This document shows, one piece after another, positions 1-6,769 of a DNA stretch of 64,000 nt. The position numbers were made by a program, and so were the translations under genes. The notes under the pieces are model-generated. The model had not been told where the DNA came from, made no database searches, and was given only the letters and a program-made list of their open reading frames with translations. Numbering within the stretch: position 1 is the first letter of the stretch; each line of letters opens with the position of its first letter. Source of the stretch: Pseudarthrobacter sp. ATCC 49987 (lineage in GTDB: Bacteria > Actinomycetota > Actinomycetes > Actinomycetales > Micrococcaceae); NCBI RefSeq assembly GCF_009928425.1, contig NZ_JAABNS010000001.1, forward strand, positions 2,666,001 through 2,730,000. The letters are read 5' to 3'.

Positions 1-1
1 C

Positions 2-373
2 TACAAGATGCAGGCCCTGATCATCGGCGGCGTCCTCGGCGCCCTCGCAGGCATGATCTTCACCCTCCCCCGCGGCGCGGTGCAGCCGGCGAACTACGGC
101 ACCGAGCTGACGTTCTTCCTCTACACCTGCCTGCTGCTCGGCGGTCTGGGCACGGTGCTGGGGCCGGTCATCGGCGCCATGATCTTCTGGGTCGTGCTGT
201 CCCTCACCCAAGGCATCCTGTACGGCCTCATCGAATCCGGCGCCGTGACCTGGCTGAACACTGTCCAGGCCGGCCAGCTGCGGTACATCCTTGTGGGTGT
301 CGCACTGATGCTGCTGATGATCTTCAGGCCCCAGGGCGTCCTCGGCAATAAGAAGGAGCTGGCGTTCGCATGA
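2..373 (+). CDS. livM: Branched-chain amino acid ABC transporter permease LivM, C-terminal part
   Basis: The gene is cut by the left edge of the window; only the last 123 residues are present, in a frame already open at base 2. What remains is strongly hydrophobic, with helices around IIGGVLGALAGMIF, LLLGGLGTVLGPVIGAMIFW and ILVGVALMLLMIF, followed by the typical tail FRPQGVLGNKKE. This is the C-terminal end of a LivM-type inner-membrane permease that forms the substrate channel for leucine, isoleucine and valine. The stop overlaps the start of livG by ATGA, so the two are translationally coupled. Confidence 0.88.
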   Translation, partial: YKMQALIIGGVLGALAGMIFTLPRGAVQPANYGTELTFFLYTCLLLGGLGTVLGPVIGAMIFWVVLSLTQGILYGLIESGAVTWLNTVQAGQLRYILVGVALMLLMIFRPQGVLGNKKELAFA

Positions 374-1434
374 GCACGCAGAGCGAAGAAAGTGGCATCG
401 ACTACATGACGGATACGCGTCCGATCGCCGCCGGGGAGACTTCCCCCGGCTGCAAGAAGCGCGACCCGATCGTGGTGGCGGAAAACGTCACCCGCAGCTT
501 CGGCGGCATCAACGCCGTCGACGTCGAGTACCTCGAGATCCCGCGGCACAAAATCACGGCACTGATCGGCCCCAACGGCGCCGGCAAGACCACCCTGTTC
601 AACCTGCTCACGGGTTTCGACACACCCAACACGGGCAAGTGGCAATTCGAAGGCAACAGCCTTGCCGGGGTCTCCTCCTACAAGGTGGCCCGCATGGGCA
701 TGGTCCGCACCTTCCAGCTGACCAAGGTCATGGGCAAGCTCACGGTGATGGAGAACATGCGTCTCGGCGCCTCGAACCAGTCCGGCGAACGGCTCTCCAA
801 GGCCCTGTTCAAAGGCATCTGGGGCGGCCAGGAAAAGAAGATCACCGCCGACGCCAACGTGCTGCTGGAGAAGTTCAAGCTGGATGCCAAGAAGGACGAC
901 TATGCGGCGTCCCTCTCCGGCGGCCAGCGCAAGCTCCTGGAAATGGCCCGCTCGCTTATGGTGCGGCCGAAGCTCGTGATGCTTGACGAGCCGATGGCCG
1001 GCGTCAACCCCGCACTGACCCAGTCGCTGCTGGACCACATCAAGAACCTCAAGGCCGAGGGCATGACCGTATTGTTCGTCGAACACGACATGCACATGGT
1101 CCGGCACATCGCCGACTGGGTTGTTGTTATGGCCGAGGGCAAGATCGTGGCCGAAGGCCCTCCTGCCGAGGTCATGAAGAACCCGGCCGTGATTGACGCC
1201 TACCTGGGCGCCCACCACGACGTGGACCTCGGGGACTCGGAAGGCATCAAGGAACTCGCGGCCGAACTCGTCGCCGACGAGGAGTCGATTGTCGGCACCG
1301 AAAATGCCGGCATCATCTCGCTCGACGTCGTCGCTGCGGAAACGGACAAGCCGGCAGGCCCGGACAGCAACGGGCCGGCGCGCGGCAGGCGCAGCGCCGA
1401 TGAGCCGACCCACACAGAGAAGGACACAGAATGA
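370..1434 (+). CDS. livG: Branched-chain amino acid ABC transporter ATP-binding protein LivG
   Basis: This is the cytoplasmic ATPase subunit of the Liv importer. Walker A is GPNGAGKT near residues 67-74, the signature is LSGGQRKLLEMA, Walker B is LVMLDEP and the switch is FVEHD. At 354 residues it is about 90 longer than usual LivG proteins. The extra length is an N-terminal stretch of about 30 residues and an acidic, low-complexity C-terminal tail from about residue 285. It overlaps livM by 4 bp and livF by 4 bp. Confidence 0.9.
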   Translation: MSTQSEESGIDYMTDTRPIAAGETSPGCKKRDPIVVAENVTRSFGGINAVDVEYLEIPRHKITALIGPNGAGKTTLFNLLTGFDTPNTGKWQFEGNSLAGVSSYKVARMGMVRTFQLTKVMGKLTVMENMRLGASNQSGERLSKALFKGIWGGQEKKITADANVLLEKFKLDAKKDDYAASLSGGQRKLLEMARSLMVRPKLVMLDEPMAGVNPALTQSLLDHIKNLKAEGMTVLFVEHDMHMVRHIADWVVVMAEGKIVAEGPPAEVMKNPAVIDAYLGAHHDVDLGDSEGIKELAAELVADEESIVGTENAGIISLDVVAAETDKPAGPDSNGPARGRRSADEPTHTEKDTE

Positions 1435-2204
1435 GCGCCACCAGCGCGGCACCCGCCGCTCAGCCCGTGCACGATGAGGATTCGGTCGTCAAGGTCACCG
1501 ACCTGGTGGCGGGCTACATTCCCGGCGTCAACATCCTCAACGGCTGCAGCATCGAGGCCCGCAAGGGCGAGCTGATCGGTATCATCGGCCCCAACGGCGC
1601 CGGCAAGTCCACGCTGCTGAAGGCGATGTTCGGCCTGGTCAAGGTCCACTCGGGTTCCGTCGTGGTCCGCGGCCAGGACATCACCGGGCTCAAGGCCAAC
1701 AAGCTGGTCAGCCGGGGCATCGGCTTTGTGCCGCAGAACAACAACGTGTTCGCGGCGCTGACCATCGAAGAGAATCTCCAGATGGGCATGTTCCAGCGCC
1801 CCAAGGACTTCGCCGAGCGCTTCGACTTCGTCACGGGCCTGTTCCCGGAACTCGCCAAGCGGCGGGCCCAGCGGGCGGGGTCGCTCTCCGGCGGCGAACG
1901 CCAGATGGTTGCGATGGGTCGGGCCCTCATGATGGATCCCGCCGTGCTGCTTCTCGACGAGCCCTCCGCAGGCCTCTCCCCTGTCAAGCAGGACGAGACC
2001 TTTCTCCGGGTCCACGAGATCAACCGCGCGGGCGTCTCGGTCATCATGGTCGAGCAGAACGCAAGGCGCTGCCTGCAGATCTGTGACCGCGGTTATGTCC
2101 TGGACCAGGGCAAGGACGCGTACACCGGCACCGGCCGGGAGCTCATGAAGGACCCCAAGGTCATCCAGCTCTACCTGGGCACCCTCGCCGACACTGTCGA
2201 GTAA
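1431..2204 (+). CDS. livF: Branched-chain amino acid ABC transporter ATP-binding protein LivF
   Basis: This is the second ATPase subunit of the Liv importer. Walker A is GPNGAGKS at residues 53-60, the signature is LSGGERQMVAMGRAL and Walker B is LLLDEPSAG. VEQNARRCLQICDRGYVL near the end is typical of LivF. Its 257 residues are slightly longer than the family norm because of an N-terminal extension of about 20 residues. It is the last gene of the livM-livG-livF run and is followed by a hairpin terminator. Confidence 0.9.
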   Translation: MSATSAAPAAQPVHDEDSVVKVTDLVAGYIPGVNILNGCSIEARKGELIGIIGPNGAGKSTLLKAMFGLVKVHSGSVVVRGQDITGLKANKLVSRGIGFVPQNNNVFAALTIEENLQMGMFQRPKDFAERFDFVTGLFPELAKRRAQRAGSLSGGERQMVAMGRALMMDPAVLLLDEPSAGLSPVKQDETFLRVHEINRAGVSVIMVEQNARRCLQICDRGYVLDQGKDAYTGTGRELMKDPKVIQLYLGTLADTVE

Positions 2205-2225
2205 TTCCCCGCAGCTCCACAGCAG

Positions 2226-2261
2226 CAGAAGGGCCGTCACCAGCCGGTGGCGGCCCTTCTG
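2226..2261 (+). terminator. Hairpin terminator after livF
   Basis: An 11-bp perfect stem, CAGAAGGGCCG paired with CGGCCCTTCTG, encloses a 14-nt loop and begins 22 bp after the livF stop. There is no T-run after it, so it may act with a factor or as an mRNA end stabiliser. Confidence 0.65.
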
Positions 2262-2502
2262 CGCGCCCGGGGTGCGCGGTTCCAGGTCCCGGGCCCGTGG
2301 AGGCTCCGGGCGCTTCCGCAGCCACGTGCTCCCCCGGCCGAAGGACGGCAGCGTCACGCCTGGCAGGGTTTGAGGCGGGCTGTCCCAGTGTGCCCCCCGA
2401 ATTTCCGGCGTCTGGCGCTCCTCGGCCCGGCAAGAGTCTGCGGTGCGTGACGCGTAGCCTGGGGCCCTTTGCTGCCGCCCCGCCTGCACCTCGCCCCGCA
2501 CG

Positions 2503-2539
2503 CAGGAAACCCCCATCCGGAGCGGACGGGGGTTTCCTG
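2503..2539 (-). terminator. Hairpin terminator after livK
   Basis: CAGGAAACCCCC pairs with GGGGGTTTCCTG across a 13-nt loop, starting about 20 bp past the livK stop on the minus strand. The stem is 12 bp and perfect. Confidence 0.7.
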
Positions 2540-2559
2540 TTGTCAGGGAAGGGGCGAGC

Positions 2560-3909
2560 TTAGAGCTTGCCGAATTCTTCCTTGACGGCCTTATAGGTGT
2601 TGTCATCCTGGAACTCGTAGATCCCGACGTAGGCTTCCGTCGGGTCGCCGGCGTCGGAGAACGTCACGGGGCCGGACTGGCCATCGTAGTCAATGTCCTT
2701 GCCACCGCGGAGCAGAGTGACGCAGGACGGGAAGGTGTTGCACTTCTCTCCGACTTCGGAAACTGCCTTGAGCTGGGCGGCAATATCGACACCCTTGGTG
2801 CTCTTGGCAGCCTCCGTGGCCAGGGCGATCAGGTTCACGGCATCGTAGGACTCGCCTGCGTAGCTGTAGTCCTTCAGCGCGGGATCGATCGCCAGCAGCT
2901 TCTTCTTGAAGTCATCCTTGGCGAACGTGCCCGGGATGGTGCCCTGGGCGCCCTTCAATGTGCCCGGCTGGAAAACCTTGCTGTAGTCGGCCATGTTGCC
3001 GTCCACTAGGAACAGCTGGCTGGGCTTGACGCCCTTACCCGTAATCAGCGGAACGATGCTCTTCGCCTCATCGAAGGTAATCAGGGCAATGGCATCCGGC
3101 TTGGCTGCCACGACTTTGTCCACCTGGCTGCTGAACTGGGAATCGCCTGTGTTGAAGAGTTCCTCTGCGACAACCTTGCCGCCCGCCGCCTCGAAAGCGG
3201 CCCTCACGCTCTTTGCGAGGCCGGTGCCGTAGGCGTCGTTGAGGACCACCAGACCAATGGTCTGGGCCCCACAGGTGGCCATGTAGTTGCCGAGGACCCT
3301 GCCCTGGAGAATGTCCGAGGGGGCGGTGCGCCAGTAGAGGCCCTTGTCGTCCCATGCGGACAGTTCTGCGGCGGTGTTGGCCGGGGAGAACTGGACCACA
3401 CCGGCACCGGTGATCTGGTTGATCACGGTCTTCGTCACGCCGGAGGAGGCAGCACCTATGATGGCGCTGACGCCTGAGCCAAGCAACGCGTTGGTGGACT
3501 GGGTGGCGATGTCGGTCTTGGTGTCGCCGGAGTCGCGGTGAATGACCTCCACGGGCTTGCCGAGCACGCCGCCGGCGTCATTGATTTCCTTGATGCCAAG
3601 GTTGACACCCGCGATTTCGGGCGGGCCGAGGAAGGCCAGCGACCCGGTGGTCGGCAGGAGCGAGCCGATCTTGAGCGCCGTCGGGGTGGTGGTGGCGGAG
3701 GGGGGCACTGCACCGCCGGCACCGGCGGCAGAGGTGGCGCTGCCGGTTGCGCTGGGGGCCGGGCAGGCGATGCCTGCGGCCTTGGCGGTTCCGGATCCGG
3801 TCGACGTCGGGGTGGACGAGCCACCACAAGCCGTAGCCAGAAGGGCGACGCCGATGCTAAGCGCTGTCAGCTTAGCGATGCGGGGCGCCACCTGGGGGAG
3901 TGAAGTCAT
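2560..3909 (-). CDS. livK: Branched-chain amino acid ABC transporter substrate-binding lipoprotein
   Basis: This is a type I periplasmic binding protein that captures branched-chain amino acids for the Liv importer. The signal peptide ends in a lipobox LLATAC, with Cys28 as the lipid anchor. A Ser/Thr/Ala-rich linker follows to about residue 75, and the binding domain starts at LKIGSLLPTTGSL. NDAYGTGLAKSVRAAFEAAGG and YSYAGESYDAVNLIALA fit the Leu/Ile/Val family. Length is 449 residues. A GAGGAG ribosome site sits 8 nt before the ATG. It is transcribed towards the livMGF genes rather than in their operon. The exact ligand is inferred from context. Confidence 0.88.
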   Translation of the reverse strand: MTSLPQVAPRIAKLTALSIGVALLATACGGSSTPTSTGSGTAKAAGIACPAPSATGSATSAAGAGGAVPPSATTTPTALKIGSLLPTTGSLAFLGPPEIAGVNLGIKEINDAGGVLGKPVEVIHRDSGDTKTDIATQSTNALLGSGVSAIIGAASSGVTKTVINQITGAGVVQFSPANTAAELSAWDDKGLYWRTAPSDILQGRVLGNYMATCGAQTIGLVVLNDAYGTGLAKSVRAAFEAAGGKVVAEELFNTGDSQFSSQVDKVVAAKPDAIALITFDEAKSIVPLITGKGVKPSQLFLVDGNMADYSKVFQPGTLKGAQGTIPGTFAKDDFKKKLLAIDPALKDYSYAGESYDAVNLIALATEAAKSTKGVDIAAQLKAVSEVGEKCNTFPSCVTLLRGGKDIDYDGQSGPVTFSDAGDPTEAYVGIYEFQDDNTYKAVKEEFGKL

Positions 3910-3956
3910 TTACAATCTCCTCGATCTAAAGGTGCGAACGGCCTTTGATGCGAAAG

Positions 3957-3972
3957 ATCAGGTGTTCCTGAT
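3957..3972. promoter_or_regulatory. Operator-like inverted repeat upstream of livK
   Basis: ATCAGG-TGTT-CCTGAT is a perfect 6-bp inverted repeat with a 4-nt spacer, 48 bp upstream of the livK start. The position suits a repressor or activator site, but the protein that binds it is unknown. Confidence 0.35.
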
Positions 3973-4008
3973 TTAACTTCAAGCTAGTGCAATTCCGGCC
4001 CGATCCAA

Positions 4009-4024
4009 AGTGACTACGGTCACA
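4009..4024. promoter_or_regulatory. CRP/GlxR-like site upstream of livK
   Basis: AGTGACTACGGTCACA matches the actinobacterial CRP-family consensus TGTGA-N6-TCACA except at the first base. It lies about 100 bp upstream of the livK start, a usual distance for an activator site. It also overlaps the 3' end of the acetyltransferase reading frame. Binding is inferred. Confidence 0.35.
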
Positions 4025-5138
4025 TCCTTATAACACTCGTTGCATAGAGGAAATCTGGCCGAAGGACCGCCGGGCGCCACGAAGAGTGCCCCAGGTGGGA
4101 CTCGAACCCACAACACGCGGATTTTAAGTCCGCTGCCTCTGCCAATTGGGCTACTGGGGCCCGGTCCATGATATCCCGCCGGGCGGCGGGCCAGGCGATA
4201 CCGAACGGCTTGGCGTAGCGGAACGTTCCGCTCACCCCGCCCCGCCAGACGGCCAGCGGAAGCAGCTGGAAGTGGACGCCCCACTCAGGGTCGGGGGCCT
4301 CCACCCCGAGCGACGTCGACGGCACGAAGCCGAAACGCGAGTAGTACTCCGGGTCGCCGAGCAGCGCGATGCCGCGCTCCCCCGCGGCGTTGGCCCGGGC
4401 AATCGTTTCCGTCATGAGCGCGCTGCCGATGCCGTGGCGCTGCAGGCGCGGCACCACACCGATCGGGCCCAGGCCCAGGAGCTCCAGCTCCCCAACCCAG
4501 CCGCGGGTGCTGATCACGTGCCCCACGACTTCGCCGCCGAGCTCCGCGACGATGCTGAACTCCGGCAGGCACTCCTCACAGTCAAAGAGCGCACGCACGA
4601 GTTCCACTTCTTCGGGTTCGCCCTCAACGGGCAGCCCGGTGACCGGGGAGACGGCAAAGGCCGCGGCCGTGAGGTCGAGGATGGCGGGCCGGTCCGCGGG
4701 CTGTTCGCTGCGCAGCACCAGCTCCGGAGCGGGTTTGGGTTCCCCGCTTGCCGCGACGAGTTCGTGCAGCACCTCAAGCGCCCGGTCAGCGTCAGCGACG
4801 GGGACCAGGAGGTGGTCATGGTGGAATCCGGCCAGGACATTGCAGCTGATTTTGGCCTGGGTCAGGGCCGCGCTGACCGCCGCCGTCAGGCCGATGGCTT
4901 CGAGCGAGGAGTGGACCTGGAGGGTGATCCAGGCGCCGACGAAGTCGTAGGGCAGCCCGAGGCTGTCGGCGTCGGCGCGCGGCAGCACTACGGTCAGGCC
5001 TTCCGCTTCGCGGACGGCGGCCGCGACGGCCCCGGCGAGCGGCCGGCCGTGCGGCCAGAGGACGTAGACGAACTCGCCCTCGCGGACTTCCGGGTGCATC
5101 GTGGCCAGCAGGGTGTGGAGGTCCTTTTCAGCTGTCAT
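4020..5138 (-). CDS. ACT-domain/GNAT N-acetyltransferase fusion, reading frame runs through a tRNA gene
   Basis: Residues 1 to about 130 resemble an ACT-type small-molecule binding domain (YVLWPHGRPLAG, LGLPYDFVGAWITLQVHSSL). Residues from about 140 to 325 form a GNAT acyltransferase, with the acetyl-CoA loop LQRHGIGSALM and the GFVPSTSLGV region. The substrate is unknown. There is no stop codon between the end of the GNAT domain and the downstream tRNA-Leu: the frame continues through the whole tRNA (4160 to 4087), giving the tail VAQLAEAADLKSACCGFESH, and stops only at 4020. The functional protein probably ends near residue 325. Processing of the tRNA would leave the mRNA without a stop codon. 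Confidence 0.75.
   Translation of the reverse strand: MTAEKDLHTLLATMHPEVREGEFVYVLWPHGRPLAGAVAAAVREAEGLTVVLPRADADSLGLPYDFVGAWITLQVHSSLEAIGLTAAVSAALTQAKISCNVLAGFHHDHLLVPVADADRALEVLHELVAASGEPKPAPELVLRSEQPADRPAILDLTAAAFAVSPVTGLPVEGEPEEVELVRALFDCEECLPEFSIVAELGGEVVGHVISTRGWVGELELLGLGPIGVVPRLQRHGIGSALMTETIARANAAGERGIALLGDPEYYSRFGFVPSTSLGVEAPDPEWGVHFQLLPLAVWRGGVSGTFRYAKPFGIAWPAARRDIMDRAPVAQLAEAADLKSACCGFESHLGHSSWRPAVLRPDFLYATSVIRM
4087..4160 (-). tRNA. tRNA-Leu (anticodon UAA)
   Basis: The 74-nt sequence folds as a cloverleaf. The acceptor stem is GCCCCAG/CTGGGGC with discriminator A. The D-loop is of leucine type (TTGGCAGAGGC). The anticodon stem GCGGA/TCCGC encloses CTTAAAA, giving anticodon UAA. 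The T-arm is GTGGG-TTCGAGT-CCCAC. The variable loop is only 5 nt (GTGTT), whereas most bacterial leucine tRNAs have a long variable arm. CCA is not encoded. It lies inside the 3' end of the acetyltransferase reading frame on the same strand. It would read UUA, a rare codon in such GC-rich genomes. Confidence 0.93.
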
Positions 5139-5210
5139 CCAGCCAGTCTAGGCGCGGCCCCGGCCCGCCCGGGTAAGGCTGGCGGTGACGGCGCACCGGG
5201 TTAACGACGA

Positions 5211-5244
5211 CGGCGGCCGCTCCCCCGCAGGGGAACGGCCGCCG
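5211..5244 (-). terminator. Hairpin terminator after the NADH dehydrogenase gene
   Basis: CGGCGGCCG pairs with CGGCCGCCG, with an inner CCCC/GGGG stem. It starts 17 bp past the ndh stop on the minus strand. Confidence 0.55.
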
Positions 5245-5261
5245 TCGGACGCTGATGCGGG

Positions 5262-6731
5262 CTACTTCGAGTCGGCCGACACAGCTTCCTTGTTTACAGC
5301 CTTGCCGGCCTCTGTCGCCGGCTTTTCAGCGGCGGGAGCGGCGGGTGCCGCGGCCGGCTTGGGCGCCGGTGTTGCAGCGGCCACGAACGCGCCGCGCGGG
5401 TTGTCAAGGTCCATCAGCTGGGTCGTGTCGCGGCCCATAAAGAAGGCGAGGATCCAGCCGAAGATGACGCGGATCTTGCGTTCCACGGTCGGCATCGCCA
5501 GGCCGTGGTAGCCACGGTGCGCCAGCCAGGCCAGCGGGCCCTTGAGCCCGATGCGGCCCAGAAGGTTGATGTTGGCAACACCCTTCCATTCGCCGAAACC
5601 GGCGACGGCGCCGAGGTTCTTGTGCTTGTAGTCCTTGAGCTCCTTGTCCCAGCGGGAGGCCCACAGGTTCTTGGCGAGGCGCTTGGCCTGGCGGAGCGCG
5701 TGCTGGGCGTTCGGGACACAGGTGCCGTCCGGCAGGCCGTTGCCCGTAAGGTCCGGCACGGCCGCGACGTCGCCGGCGGCCCAGGCGTTCTCGATGATGC
5801 CTTCGTCGCCGGCGATGCGCAGGTCCGCGAGGACACGGACGCGGCCGCGGGGCTCAAGCGGGAAGTCGGTGGAACGGACCATCGGGTTGGCCTGCACGCC
5901 GGCAGTCCAGACCAAGGTGTCCGCTTGGAACTCCTGGGCGGCGGTCTTGTCCGGGAGGTTGATGAGCTTCAGGCTGCCCTCGGCGCTGTCCAGCGAAGTG
6001 TTGAGCAGGACTTCGATGCCGCGGCTGCGCAGGTGCTCGACGACCCACTCGGCCTGGCTAGCGGTGACCTCGGGCATGATGCGTCCCATGGCCTCAACCA
6101 GGACGAAGCGGACTTCCTCCTGCTTGACGCGGGGGTTGTTCTTGACTGCGGCCCGGGCGAGGTCTTCCATTTCGGTGATGCACTCGATGCCGGCGAAGCC
6201 GCCGCCGACAACCACGAAGGTCAGGGCGCGGGCGCGTTCGGCCGCGTCGGTCATCAGCGAGCCGGCTTCGATCCGGTCGAGGACCTTGTTGCGCAGCGCA
6301 ACGGCTTCCTCGATGGTCTTGAGGCCGATGCCTTTGTCCGCGAGTCCCTTGATCGGGAAGGTGCGGGTGATCGCGCCGGCGGCGACCACGACGTCGAAGT
6401 AGGGAACCTCGAAGTTCTCGCCGCCGTCAGCCGGGGCAACCACGGCGGTGCGGTTTGCGTGGTCGATCGAGGTGACGCGGCCCTGGATGAGCTCGGTCTG
6501 CTTGAGGTGCTGGCGGTGCGAGACGACGGCGTGGCGTGCCTCGATGTTGCCGCCGGCAACTTCGGGGAGGAAGGGCTGGTAGGTCATGTAAGGCAGGGGA
6601 TCAACGACGGTGACGATGCCACCGGCATTCGCGATCTTCTTCTGCAGTTTGAGGGCTACGTACAGGCCGACGTAGCCGCCGCCGACGACGAGTACCCTGG
6701 GACGGTCCTGGAGCTGAGGGGAGGATGCCAT
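5262..6731 (-). CDS. ndh: Type II NADH dehydrogenase
   Basis: This single-subunit, non-proton-pumping NADH:quinone oxidoreductase feeds electrons from NADH into the membrane quinone pool. The FAD-binding GGGYVGL is at residues 17-23. The NADH-binding motif is FVVVGGGFAGIE and the second FAD motif is GIIENAWAAGDVAAVPD. TLVWTAGVQANP is typical. A C-terminal hydrophobic segment (IFGWILAFFMGRD) anchors it to the membrane. An Ala/Pro/Lys-rich tail ends the 489-residue protein. The start at 6731 (MASSPQLQD) is chosen because it directly precedes the FAD domain. The frame is open further upstream, but that stretch overlaps the next gene and looks non-coding. Confidence 0.9.
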   Translation of the reverse strand: MASSPQLQDRPRVLVVGGGYVGLYVALKLQKKIANAGGIVTVVDPLPYMTYQPFLPEVAGGNIEARHAVVSHRQHLKQTELIQGRVTSIDHANRTAVVAPADGGENFEVPYFDVVVAAGAITRTFPIKGLADKGIGLKTIEEAVALRNKVLDRIEAGSLMTDAAERARALTFVVVGGGFAGIECITEMEDLARAAVKNNPRVKQEEVRFVLVEAMGRIMPEVTASQAEWVVEHLRSRGIEVLLNTSLDSAEGSLKLINLPDKTAAQEFQADTLVWTAGVQANPMVRSTDFPLEPRGRVRVLADLRIAGDEGIIENAWAAGDVAAVPDLTGNGLPDGTCVPNAQHALRQAKRLAKNLWASRWDKELKDYKHKNLGAVAGFGEWKGVANINLLGRIGLKGPLAWLAHRGYHGLAMPTVERKIRVIFGWILAFFMGRDTTQLMDLDNPRGAFVAAATPAPKPAAAPAAPAAEKPATEAGKAVNKEAVSADSK

Positions 6732-6769
6732 TCCCCAAGAATACCGTACTTTGTGAAAAACTTCACTAA

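Larger units (their letters stand above)
2205..2559. other. Convergent intergenic region with two terminators
   Basis: This 355-bp gap lies between the tail-to-tail livF and livK genes. It carries one hairpin at each end, described separately. The middle, about 2262-2502, is GC-rich and shows no convincing gene. Confidence 0.6.

Noticed and set aside
4020..4160. Conserved C-terminal domain of the acetyltransferase
   Set aside because: The tail VAQLAEAADLKSACCGFESH is simply the tRNA-Leu gene read as codons, a known source of false protein similarity.
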